From Pseudomonadota bacterium (GTDB taxonomy: Bacteria > Desulfobacterota > Desulfarculia > Desulfarculales > Desulfarculaceae): 64,000 nucleotides of DNA. The stretch lies in assembly GCA_018902755.1 (NCBI GenBank), contig JAHIQI010000024.1, positions 14,524-78,523 of the forward strand. Reading direction: 5' to 3'. A program made the position numbers and the translations under genes. The notes beneath the pieces are model-generated. The model searched no databases, was not told where the DNA came from, and was given only the letters and a program-made list of their open reading frames with translations. Below, piece by piece: positions 26,665-35,581 of the stretch; within the stretch, counting starts at the first letter, position 1; every line of letters starts with the position of its first letter.

Positions 26665-27285
26665 CTAGGGCAGGGCGTTGTTGAGCTTGCCGGCCCAGTG
26701 GTCGTAGGCGTCGGTGTTCAGGTGCAGGTTGTCGCTGAGCAGGTACTCGATCTTCAGATAGCCGTCCTGGGCCATGGAGGAGTTGAGGTCCAGCCAGGTC
26801 TCGCCCTGGGTGCTGGTCATGGAGGACAACAGGTTGTTGAGTTGGGTCACCTTGACGTTGATGGCGTAGGAGTTGGGGTAGCCCGAGCCGGTGTGCAGGG
26901 TGGACTGCATGATGACGATGACCCCGGCGGCCTTGGAACGCACCACCATCTGGCGCAGGTTGTTGTAGACCGTGGACACCGCCACGTTGCGGATGATGTC
27001 ATTGATGCCGCCCATGATGCAGATGACCTTGGGCTTTTTGGCCAGGGCCGTGCTGAGTCGCGAGAGCATGCCGCTGGTGGTGTCGCCGTCCACGCCGTAG
27101 TTCAGGATGGTGTTGTTGGGGAACAACCCCGACCAGGAGCCTCGGTGGGTGATGGAGTTGCCGAACATGATGATGATGTCGTCAGGGCCCAGGGAGTTGC
27201 CTCCCTCGCCCCCGCCGCCGCCGCAGGCTCCGGCCAAGCCAAGGGCCAGGGACAACAACAGGATGATGACCAGCCGCATTTTCAT
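26665..27285 (-). CDS. SGNH/GDSL-family hydrolase lipoprotein
   Basis: 206 residues. A signal peptide ends in a lipobox-like LAGAC with Cys21, so the protein is probably anchored by lipid at the cell envelope. The SGNH blocks are present: Ser44 in FGNSITHRG, Gly64 in NYGVDGDTT, Asn95 in MGGINDIIRN, and Asp185/His188 in SDNLHLNTDAY. The family includes esterases, lipases and carbohydrate acetylesterases. The Gly/Glu-rich linker after Cys21 is typical of exported lipoproteins. Substrate unknown. Confidence 0.87.
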   Translation of the reverse strand: MKMRLVIILLLSLALGLAGACGGGGGEGGNSLGPDDIIIMFGNSITHRGSWSGLFPNNTILNYGVDGDTTSGMLSRLSTALAKKPKVICIMGGINDIIRNVAVSTVYNNLRQMVVRSKAAGVIVIMQSTLHTGSGYPNSYAINVKVTQLNNLLSSMTSTQGETWLDLNSSMAQDGYLKIEYLLSDNLHLNTDAYDHWAGKLNNALP

Positions 27286-27350
27286 GCTGCTCTCCTCCGT
27301 TGGTTAACCCGTCACGAGAATAGGTCTCAGTCAAGATTTAATAACCGGAG

Positions 27351-27379
27351 ACGATAGCACCATTGTGCCCATTTGACAA
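27351..27379 (-). promoter_or_regulatory. Sigma-70 promoter of the SGNH lipoprotein gene
   Basis: On the minus strand TTGTCA (27374-27379, 5/6) and TATCGT (27351-27356, 4/6) with a 17-bp spacer and a TGC just before the -10. The plus strand also carries TTGACA at 27373-27378, but no convincing -10 follows at the right distance for the divergent gene. Confidence 0.6.
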
Positions 27380-27470
27380 ACGCCAAAATTAAAAAAGCCT
27401 ACCGTCTGGTTGGTTGCGGCCGTGGCGGCGGAGGGCTACACTGAAAGGCGTACACCGGGAGAAAGAGCCC

Positions 27471-27950
27471 TTGAGCCGCGGACAATCGTCATACATCCTA
27501 TTATATTGCATGCTTATGCTGCTTATCGCGGCCGTGGCGGGCTTGGCCTTCAACCTGCTGACCCCCCAGGGCGTCGGTTGGACCCCCAGCCACGTGAGCC
27601 GGCCCCTGTGGAGCGCCGTGGACCTGGCCCAGGCGGTTGGGCTGCAAAAGGACGGCGCGCTGCTGGTGGACGCCCGTGACCCCGGCGACTACAAGCTTAG
27701 CCGGGCCGCCGGGGCGGTGAATCTTTACCCCGAAGAATTTGACCTGCTGTGGCCCCTGTTGGGGCCCACTCTGCGCCAGGCCCCGGCGGTGGTGGTCTAT
27801 GGCCGCTATTTCAGCCGCTGGCCCGCCGCCCAAGTGGCCCAGATTTTGCGAGGCCAGGGTTTGCCCAAGGTCTATGTGATGTTGGGAGGCCTGTCCGACT
27901 GGCAAAAGGCCGGCCTGCCCATGAAGACCCCCCGGAGGAAGCGGCCATGA
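27471..27950 (+). CDS. Membrane-anchored rhodanese-like protein without catalytic cysteine
   Basis: 159 residues from a TTG at 27471 (GGGAG 9 nt upstream; a GTG at 27414 is the alternative). One N-terminal transmembrane helix (LLYCMLMLLIAAVAGLAF) is followed by a rhodanese-like domain with LLVDARDPGDYKLSRAAGAVNL. At the place of the active-site Cys loop it reads VVVYGRYFSRWPAAQVA, with no Cys, so sulfur transfer of the usual kind is not expected. The stop overlaps the ATG of the next gene by 4 nt, so the two are translationally coupled. Confidence 0.82.
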   Translation: MSRGQSSYILLYCMLMLLIAAVAGLAFNLLTPQGVGWTPSHVSRPLWSAVDLAQAVGLQKDGALLVDARDPGDYKLSRAAGAVNLYPEEFDLLWPLLGPTLRQAPAVVVYGRYFSRWPAAQVAQILRGQGLPKVYVMLGGLSDWQKAGLPMKTPRRKRP

Positions 27951-28420
27951 AGAGCCTGGGCGAACTCATCTCCCTGGCCTGCCGCCTTTTCCTGGCCGGG
28001 CTTTTCCTGTGGGCGGCCCACGACAAGGTGTGGGACCCGGCCTCCTTCGCGGCGGCGGTGGCCCGCTACGACCTCATCCCCATGGGCCTGGTGAACCCCT
28101 CCAGCGTGCTGCTGGCCTGGTTGGAGCTGGTGGTGGGGCTGTGCCTGCTGGTGGGCCTGGCCACCAGGGCGGCGGCCTTGTGGTCGGCCCTGCTGCTGGC
28201 GTTCTTCACCGGCCTGATGATCTACGCCGGGATGACCGGCGCGGGTTTCGACTGCGGCTGCTTCCCCGGCGAGGCGGGCCACCCTGCGGGATACGAGTCG
28301 GCGGTGCGCGACGCCCTGATGATGCTGCCCGCCCTGTGGCTGCTGATTTTGCCCGGCCGCTGGCTGGCCCTCACCGGCCGCCGTCGGGAGCGCCCGGACC
28401 GGCTCACCCTATCCGTTTAA
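27947..28420 (+). CDS. MauE/DoxX family redox-associated membrane protein
   Basis: 157 residues, about four transmembrane helices. ATG at 27947 follows GGAGGAAG and overlaps the previous stop (ATGA). The FDCGCFPG loop between helices matches the CGCF motif of MauE/DoxX-type proteins, which are linked to disulfide or thiol redox chemistry in the membrane. Its pairing with a rhodanese-like protein points to envelope sulfur or thiol handling. The 3' end overlaps the convergent rubrerythrin gene by 17 nt. Confidence 0.82.
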   Translation: MKSLGELISLACRLFLAGLFLWAAHDKVWDPASFAAAVARYDLIPMGLVNPSSVLLAWLELVVGLCLLVGLATRAAALWSALLLAFFTGLMIYAGMTGAGFDCGCFPGEAGHPAGYESAVRDALMMLPALWLLILPGRWLALTGRRRERPDRLTLSV

Positions 28421-29015
28421 AACTGTCTTTCCCGCTGCGGCACACCGGGCAGGCGTCCGGGGTGTGGTCCTCGAACACGTAGCCGCAAACCTCGCACACG
28501 TGGTAGGTGACCTCGCGCCCCCCGGCCAGGGCCGAAAGAGCCCGCTTGTACAACTCGGCGTGGCGGGCCTCCACGTCCCTGGCCCGCACCAGGGCCCACT
28601 CCAGGTCCGGCCGCTTGGCCCCCACCGCCCCGGCCAATATGGGCGGGTAGTGCTCGGCCTTGGCGGCCAGTTCGTGCTCAAAGGCGGCCCGCAGGTTGGC
28701 CTCGGTGTCGCCCACCTCCCCCTCCAGGTAGTTCAGCATCTCCTTTGCGTGCACCGCCTCGGCCTCGGCCACCGCCTTGAACAGGGCGGCCACCTGGGGC
28801 AGCTCCTCCTTGGCCGCCTGGCGGGCGAAGGCCTGGTTGCGCACCGCGGCCTTGGACTCCCCGGCAAAGGCCGCCCGCACCATCGCCTCCAACTCCGGGG
28901 GCAGGGGCTCCATGAGCACGAAGCGGTTTTCGTCCGCCCCGCACTGGGGGCACTTGGCGGGTGGTCGCTTGCCCTCGTGGATGTAGCCGCAGACCGTGCA
29001 GCGCCAGCGCTTCAT
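28404..29015 (-). CDS. Rubrerythrin with rubredoxin-like domains at both ends
   Basis: 203 residues; the ATG at 29015 has GGGAGGAG upstream. Domain order: N-terminal rubredoxin-like knuckles (C6, C9, C22, C25), a ferritin-like diiron domain (E53, E86/H89, E149/H152 patterns), and a second rubredoxin-like module (C174, C177, C189, C192). Rubrerythrins reduce hydrogen peroxide in anaerobes. Most carry one rubredoxin domain, so the two-ended form is unusual though not unique. It overlaps the ferredoxin gene by 4 nt, which may supply electrons. Confidence 0.92.
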   Translation of the reverse strand: MKRWRCTVCGYIHEGKRPPAKCPQCGADENRFVLMEPLPPELEAMVRAAFAGESKAAVRNQAFARQAAKEELPQVAALFKAVAEAEAVHAKEMLNYLEGEVGDTEANLRAAFEHELAAKAEHYPPILAGAVGAKRPDLEWALVRARDVEARHAELYKRALSALAGGREVTYHVCEVCGYVFEDHTPDACPVCRSGKDSFKRIG

Positions 29016-29209
29016 GGCATCTCCTCCCAAAATATGGCGTCGGCCGGGCAGTCGGCCATGGCCTCGTCCACCTCCGGCGGGTAGGCGTCCATCTCGGCCA
29101 CCTCTATGTAGCCGCCCGCCTGGTTCAGCCTGAACACCTGGGGAGCCAGGTCCAGACAGCCCTCGCACAGGGTGCAGGCGGCCATGTCCACCACCGGCCG
29201 TTGGGGCAT
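29012..29209 (-). CDS. Small single-cluster ferredoxin
   Basis: 65 residues. Cluster ligands are CTLCEGC near the N-terminus and a fourth Cys in DCPADAI, which fits one [4Fe-4S] cluster. AGGAG lies just before the ATG. The stop overlaps the rubrerythrin start (ATGA), so the two are co-expressed and the ferredoxin is a likely electron donor. Confidence 0.9.
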   Translation of the reverse strand: MPQRPVVDMAACTLCEGCLDLAPQVFRLNQAGGYIEVAEMDAYPPEVDEAMADCPADAIFWEEMP

Positions 29210-29275
29210 ATTCTCCTCGCAAAATCAAGGCGGGCCGGCCCGCCTGGACCGGCCCGGCATAGTCTGAAGGGGGGC

Positions 29276-30028
29276 CTATTTTCTTTCCAGCAACTTTTGG
29301 GCCAGGGTCTTCCACTCGGCGTCCTCAGGCTCCAGGCCCGGCTCCACCGGCCCGGCGATCACCGCCTTGAGCACTTGGTTGGCCTCATGGCCCTGGTCCT
29401 CGTCGATCAAGACTTCGGCCAGGTAGATGTGGTTCAAGTAGCGGTGGGGACCCTTTTTGACCGCGATCTTGAGGTTTTCGATGGCCTTTTCATTGTCCCC
29501 GCCGAACAGGCCGGGCAGCTTGAAGTACAGCCTTCCCAACACTCGGTAGGGGCCGCCCGCCTCGTAATTGGGGTCCAGTTCGATGACCGTGGCCATTTCC
29601 TTCTTGATGGGGTCCACCAGGGACAGGCTCTCCATGACCCCCTTGGCGCTGCCGTACACCCCGTAGTTGACCCCCAGCCAGTAGTGGCCGGGCAGGCTCT
29701 TGGGGTTGATGGCGATGGCCTGCTTGGCCGCGTCCACCCCGCTCTGGAAAACCGCGAGCTTCTGGTCCTTGGGCACGTGGGAGCCCACCCAGTACTGGGT
29801 CCGGGAGAGCTTCCAGGCGGCCTCCTCGCTCTTGGGGTCCGCGGTCAGGGCCTGCTTGTAGAGCCCTGCCGCTTCCTTGGCCTTGGCCAGGTCGGCCCGC
29901 TGGGCGTAGAGCGCATCGCCCTGGGCGATCAGCTCGGCGGTGGCGGCGGCCAGGGCGGCCCCGGCCAGGCATAGGCAGAGCAGCCCCAAGGCGGCGGCGA
30001 CGGCGAATTTTTTGGCGATGGACGGCAT
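29276..30028 (-). CDS. Exported TPR protein, TatT-like
   Basis: 250 residues with a Sec signal peptide (AAALGLLCLCLAGAALA). The mature part is alpha-helical repeats, with LYKQALTADPKSEEAAWKLS, AIAINPKSLPGHYWLGVN and GGDNEKAIENLKIAVKKGP. The pattern, with a glycine-rich loop before the last repeats, is like TatT proteins that bind TRAP-transporter components, but a TRAP system is not adjacent (it is 15 kb away). Could instead be a general periplasmic TPR protein. Binding partner unknown. Confidence 0.72.
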   Translation of the reverse strand: MPSIAKKFAVAAALGLLCLCLAGAALAAATAELIAQGDALYAQRADLAKAKEAAGLYKQALTADPKSEEAAWKLSRTQYWVGSHVPKDQKLAVFQSGVDAAKQAIAINPKSLPGHYWLGVNYGVYGSAKGVMESLSLVDPIKKEMATVIELDPNYEAGGPYRVLGRLYFKLPGLFGGDNEKAIENLKIAVKKGPHRYLNHIYLAEVLIDEDQGHEANQVLKAVIAGPVEPGLEPEDAEWKTLAQKLLERK

Positions 30029-30121
30029 GTATCCCCCTCCCGGAAAACGGGGCCTGGGCCCCGGCGCGCGTGCGGGCTGCGCCTGTTGATCTATTACTTT
30101 ACCTCTGGTGGGCCGCCGGGC

Positions 30122-30922
30122 TCAAGCTCCCTTCAAGAACGAACGCACGAAGTTCTCATAGGAGAGCTGGCCCTGGGTCATGGCCATGAGGCTGCTTTCG
30201 CGGCCAAAGAGCTCTTCCACCATCCGTGGCGGCTCCATGCCCCGGGCGGCCAGGTCGGCCACCTTGGCGGCCATCTCCTGTAAAAAGGCGATGCTCGCCG
30301 CCAGGGCCGGGGCCGCCGGGTCCACCACATCGCCCATGCCGGTGAACATCACCTTGGGCTGCCGGGCGGCCAACGCCTTTTGCGCGGCCAGGATCTGGCG
30401 GCTGTTCTCGTGGTCCCGGCTGGTCTTTTGCTGGGGAGCCACCCACAGGTCGCTGACAAAGGCCCAGCCCTGGTGGGGCTCGTAGTACACCACCAGGTCG
30501 TCGCTGTGGCCGGGGGCGGGGATCACCTCCAGGCGGTGCTGGCCCGCCCGCACCTCATCTCCCAAGGGCTGGGGACGGCTGGGCGGGGCCGGTCCCCACA
30601 TGAGCATCTGGTAGGGGTATAGCTTCTTCTCGGGCGCGGCCAGGCGCTCCAGGGAGGCGGCGGGGGCGTACATCTCCACCCCCAGCCTCTCGGCCAACAG
30701 GGCGTTGCCCCCGATGTGGTCCTCATGGTGGTGGGTGTTGAGCACCGCGCGCACCCCCCGGCCAACCAGGGCCTGGGCCAGCTCCTCGGCGGTGTGTGCG
30801 CAGCCGCTGTCCACCAGCACGTCGCCCACCTGATAGGCGGCGCACCAATACATGACCCTACCGCCCATCTCCCGCCCCATCTTGAAACAGGTCACCGGCC
30901 CGTGCTGGCTGATCCGGATCAT
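30122..30922 (-). CDS. MBL-fold metallo-hydrolase
   Basis: 266 residues. The metal motif is THHHEDHIGG, with a further His in APGHSDD. Glyoxalase II-like layout: N-terminal strand/sheet region, DVLVDSGCAHTAEE, then the His motif and a C-terminal helical extension. Cytoplasmic, no signal peptide. Transcribed away from the TlpA-like gene, so the 68-nt gap should hold two promoters. Substrate unknown. Confidence 0.83.
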   Translation of the reverse strand: MIRISQHGPVTCFKMGREMGGRVMYWCAAYQVGDVLVDSGCAHTAEELAQALVGRGVRAVLNTHHHEDHIGGNALLAERLGVEMYAPAASLERLAAPEKKLYPYQMLMWGPAPPSRPQPLGDEVRAGQHRLEVIPAPGHSDDLVVYYEPHQGWAFVSDLWVAPQQKTSRDHENSRQILAAQKALAARQPKVMFTGMGDVVDPAAPALAASIAFLQEMAAKVADLAARGMEPPRMVEELFGRESSLMAMTQGQLSYENFVRSFLKGA

Positions 30923-30990
30923 TACTCCTCCCTGGTCCTTGCGCCGGGCCTCTGCTAAAGTGGAAAAAAATCTTCAGCCTGGGAGACGCC

Positions 30991-31494
30991 GTGCGAATTT
31001 GCGCCGTTGTAAGCCTGATTTTGGTTCTATGCCTGGCCGCCCCCGCCCTGGCCCTGGTGGGCCCGGGAAAACCCCTGGCCGATCTCACCCTGCCCGACAC
31101 CGAGGGAGCCAAGCACAGCCTGGCCGAGTTGGTGAAGGGCAAGGCGGCGGTGATCGTCTACTGGTCGGTGAGCTGCCCCCACTGCCGCACCGAGATACCC
31201 CACCTGCTTTCCATGGCCCAGAGCCTGGAGGGCAACCCCATGGTCATGCTTTTCGTCAACGTGGACGGCAAGGCCATGACCCCGGCGGTGAAGGCCTACG
31301 CCCAGCGGGAAGGCCTGCCTCAGCCCTGGCTGATGGACATGGGCCCTAACGACTCCCTGCCCATGGCCGACGCCTACGACATCATCGGCACCCCGGCGGT
31401 GCTGGTGCTGGACAAGAGCGGCAAGCTGCTCCTGTCCCAGGAGCTCAAGCCTGATCTTAAGAAGATCAAGGATGCCTTGCGCGACGCCTTCTAG
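30991..31494 (+). CDS. TlpA/ResA-like thiol-disulfide protein
   Basis: 167 residues with a Sec signal peptide (VVSLILVLCLAAPALA) and a thioredoxin fold. The active site is CPHC in YWSVSCPHCRTEIP, followed by the cis-Pro in IGTPAVLVLDKSG. GTG start with GGGAG upstream. It works in the periplasm as a reductase or oxidase of disulfides, for example in cytochrome c maturation, as many TlpA-like proteins do. A short 7-bp hairpin (31494-31500 with 31513-31519) follows the gene. Confidence 0.88.
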   Translation: MRICAVVSLILVLCLAAPALALVGPGKPLADLTLPDTEGAKHSLAELVKGKAAVIVYWSVSCPHCRTEIPHLLSMAQSLEGNPMVMLFVNVDGKAMTPAVKAYAQREGLPQPWLMDMGPNDSLPMADAYDIIGTPAVLVLDKSGKLLLSQELKPDLKKIKDALRDAF

Positions 31495-31601
31495 CCCGGC
31501 TATTTTAGGCAGGCCGGGCGGCTTTGAACAACGATTCAGTTTTATCGCTGTCGGTTTACTAGGAATCTAGGCTTCCCGGAGTGGCTGGCGAAGCCGAGAG
31601 G

Positions 31602-32285
31602 TCATTCCAGCAGTTCCTTGAGGCACACCAGCAACCTCCCCACCGGCCGGGCGTTGGCCAACTGGTGATTGAAGCACAGCACCAGGGGCAGGCGCCCCCG
31701 GTCCAGGGAGCCGGGGTAAAGGGCCATGGAGTGGGCCGGGGTGAAGGATGCCTCCTCGATGCCTTTGAGGCCCACCATGCTGATGAACAGCGGGGCGTTG
31801 CGCCGGGCGTAGTCCTGGGCGAAGGCGCCGGTCAGGCGCTCGGCCCAGTAAGAGGCCACGGGCATGGTTTCGCGCATCCGGCCCCTGAGGCCGGGTAGGC
31901 CCAGGGCCCCCTGGCGGGCGCGCAAAAGCTCCTCCAGGGCGTCCAGCTCCAGGTGATGGGCTGCTTCCAGCACCACCATGTCGCAGGAGGCGTCGCCGTT
32001 TTCCAGCACCACCGCCACCCTGACCGGCCAGCCCGCCCAGGCCGGGCGGCCCCAGAAGGTGAAAAAGTTCAGGCGAGGGTGCAGGGCCAGGGCGGCCGAG
32101 GCGGCCCAGGCGATGGCGGCCAGCCGCCGCCAGGGCGAGGCGTCCGCCAGGGCGGGGCGCAGGTGGGCTGTGGTTTTCAGGGTCACGCCGGGGGTCAGCT
32201 CGAAGCCGCGCCACCAGGCCCGGCGGGCGAAACGGTTGCCCTCGTGGGCCACGGGCAGGGGGCGGGGCGTGCGGTGGTGCTTCAC
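31602..32285 (-). CDS. CAT-like acyltransferase-fold protein (2-oxoacid dehydrogenase E2-like)
   Basis: 227 residues from the GTG at 32285, chosen because GGAGA precedes it; a longer frame begins at 32378. The C-terminal pattern PLVLCFNHQLANARPVGRLL matches the E2-catalytic/chloramphenicol-acetyltransferase strand, but the usual H-x3-D motif reads H-x3-N and the context around it is changed, so activity is unclear. Preceding blocks (HPRLNFFTFWGRPAW, VRVAVVLENGDAS) fit the same fold. No lipoyl domain. Function unknown. Confidence 0.65.
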   Translation of the reverse strand: MKHHRTPRPLPVAHEGNRFARRAWWRGFELTPGVTLKTTAHLRPALADASPWRRLAAIAWAASAALALHPRLNFFTFWGRPAWAGWPVRVAVVLENGDASCDMVVLEAAHHLELDALEELLRARQGALGLPGLRGRMRETMPVASYWAERLTGAFAQDYARRNAPLFISMVGLKGIEEASFTPAHSMALYPGSLDRGRLPLVLCFNHQLANARPVGRLLVCLKELLE

Positions 32286-32411
32286 TGGTTCTCCGCTGAA
32301 ACAGGGGTTGTCTCCAGCAATACCTTGCCCGGAGCCCCAACGCAAGAGGACCTTGACCACCGCTGGTTCAGGGGGCACAATTATGAAAATGATTCCTAAA
32401 TGGAGGGCGCT

Positions 32412-33083
32412 GTGGACCTGAGCAAGGTTATCAACAGTTCACGTGACCTGGCCCGGCGTTTCGTGGCCCAGGGGCACGACACGGTTCGGCTGCCGGTTTT
32501 CTCCTTCAGCGATTGGCAGGCCATCTACAAGCGGCCCTCCAGCGGGTCCAGCCTGGCCGATTTCCGCCGCCAGGCCAAGCAAAACTGGTATCTGATGCAT
32601 TTCCTACGGGAGATGAACGTGGAGGTGGTGCCGGTGCCGGTGGCCGCCGGACCCTTTGGCCAGTGGGCCGAGGACAGCGAGCACGACCTGGGCAATGCCC
32701 ACGATCTGGCCCACGCGGTGGGCGAGTACGTAAACGACCCCGCCGTCCCGCCCGCCGGTTGCCGCCACGGCTCCCTGAATTCGGCCTACGACGGCCTGGG
32801 CGGCCTGGCCACCATCACCGTTTTCGGCGAGGAGGGGGGCACCCCGGAGGTGATGACCGTGGTGCAGCACTCCAGCGAGGGCCAGGTGCTGCAATCGCTG
32901 CAACTGGCGGCGGTGGACTACAGTCCCGAGGCGGCCTGGGAAGAGGCCAAGAAGTTCCTGGACCGGGTGAAGCCCCAGCGGGTGTACCACGACGAGACGG
33001 TCAGGGTGCCCGAGTACTGTAGCGACTGCAACGGGCTGATGGTCAGTGTGGCCTCGCCCGAGGAGGCATCCCTGCCGCACTAG
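32412..33083 (+). CDS. Hypothetical protein
   Basis: 223 residues from the GTG at 32412, chosen because GGAGGG is 4 nt upstream; an in-frame ATG at 32400 lies before it without a good ribosome site. No signal peptide or membrane helix. The C-terminal region has a CxxC in YCSDCNGLMV, which could hold zinc. An acidic HDLGNAHDLAHAV segment lies mid-protein. I do not recognise the family. It is divergent to the E2-like gene and convergent with groEL, separated by the terminator at 33223. Confidence 0.65.
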   Translation: MDLSKVINSSRDLARRFVAQGHDTVRLPVFSFSDWQAIYKRPSSGSSLADFRRQAKQNWYLMHFLREMNVEVVPVPVAAGPFGQWAEDSEHDLGNAHDLAHAVGEYVNDPAVPPAGCRHGSLNSAYDGLGGLATITVFGEEGGTPEVMTVVQHSSEGQVLQSLQLAAVDYSPEAAWEEAKKFLDRVKPQRVYHDETVRVPEYCSDCNGLMVSVASPEEASLPH

Positions 33084-33222
33084 CCGGCTTCACCAGACGC
33101 CGCATGGCTGCGTTTTCGGCGTCACTCGTTCGCCTGCCGCCTTGTCTTTCGACGCCTGGCGATGCCGAGATTGGGGCGGGCTGGTTTAAAAGAAGCCTTT
33201 AGATAAACGCCGCGCAAAAAAG

Positions 33223-33254
33223 AAAGCCCCCGCTCCGGAGAGCGGGGGCTTTTT
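33223..33254. terminator. Bidirectional terminator between hypothetical gene and groEL
   Basis: A 13-bp stem (33223-33235 with 33240-33252, loop CGGA) ends in CTTTTT on the plus strand and is flanked by an A-run on the other side, which becomes a U-run on the minus strand. It ends the convergent groEL transcript. The remaining 33084-33222 stretch holds no gene; it contains a GCCGCATGGCTGCG stretch that could be part of a dispersed repeat. Confidence 0.88.
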
Positions 33255-33280
33255 CAGTCAGTTGGCTTAAGCGGGGAGGC

Positions 33281-34939
<1,659 letters not shown>

Positions 34940-35002
34940 AGTTCTATCTTCCTCTCCAAAACTGGAAATTGGTTTTCTCTAGATAGGGAAGCGAAGGGCG
35001 CT

Positions 35003-35290
35003 TTAGGCGATGACGCCCAGAATGTCGTCCTCGCGCATGATCAGGACTTCCTTGCCGTCGATCTTGACCTCGGAGCCGGAGTACTTGCCGAACAGCACGG
35101 TGTCGCCCTTTTTCACGGACATTTCCAGCTTGGTGCCGTTTTCCATGACCTTGCCCGGGCCCACTGCGAGAATCTTGCCCTGTTGGGGCTTTTCCTTGGC
35201 GGAATCGGGGATGATGATGCCGCCGGCGGTCTTGGTCTCTTCTTCCAGCCGCTCTACGATCACGCGGTCCTGCAGCGGTTTGATTTTCAT
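35003..35290 (-). CDS. groES: Co-chaperonin GroES (10 kDa)
   Basis: 95 residues from the ATG at 35290 with AGGAGAGG upstream (a longer frame of 115 residues would extend into the leader). MKIKPLQDRVIVERLEEETKTAGG and the mobile-loop GGIIIPDSAKEKPQQG are standard. The C-terminal GEVLIM-type end reads DGKEVLIMREDDILGVI. First gene of the operon. Promoter and CIRCE lie 85-150 nt upstream. Confidence 0.98.
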   Translation of the reverse strand: MKIKPLQDRVIVERLEEETKTAGGIIIPDSAKEKPQQGKILAVGPGKVMENGTKLEMSVKKGDTVLFGKYSGSEVKIDGKEVLIMREDDILGVIA

Positions 35291-35374
35291 GCGTGCCTCT
35301 CCTTTTACGTTAACTAACCGATATGACGAAATTAATTTGCCCCGACTCATTCGGGGCTCTTGAAAGCTTTTCTA

Positions 35375-35401
35375 TTAGCACTCTCCGACACTGAGTGCTA
35401 A
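35375..35401. promoter_or_regulatory. CIRCE operator
   Basis: Perfect CIRCE inverted repeat TTAGCACTC-N9-GAGTGCTAA (arms 35375-35383 and 35393-35401). It lies just downstream of the predicted start point of groESL, the usual place for HrcA repression. The cognate hrcA gene is not in this window. Confidence 0.97.
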
Positions 35402-35409
35402 CTAGTCGA

Positions 35410-35438
35410 ACCATAAGCACCAAGTGCTTGCTTTGCAA
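35410..35438 (-). promoter_or_regulatory. Promoter of groESL
   Basis: On the minus strand TTGCAA (35433-35438) and TATGGT (35410-35415) with a 17-bp spacer; each 4/6. The spacer contains AAGCAC-N3-GTGCTT (35415-35429), a smaller inverted repeat sharing the AGCAC/GTGCT core of CIRCE. Confidence 0.7.
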
Positions 35439-35447
35439 GGGGTTGAC

Positions 35448-35471
35448 CCAAATTTTTTGTAAAAAATTTGG
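35448..35471. promoter_or_regulatory. Perfect AT-rich palindrome upstream of groESL
   Basis: 11-bp arms (35448-35458 and 35461-35471) around a 2-bp centre, CCAAATTTTTT-GT-AAAAAATTTGG. The 2-nt centre is too short for an RNA hairpin, so it is more likely a DNA operator or UP-like element just upstream of the promoter. Rest of 35472-35581: nothing recognised. Confidence 0.5.
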
Positions 35472-35581
35472 AGGATCGGCAGCGGCCGGGAAGGGTGATT
35501 TCAGCCGAGCCGGGCGCTTGAAGCGCTTGGTGAATTAAGCATAACGGAATTTGGCCGGAACGCCCACCCTGGATGCGCCGC

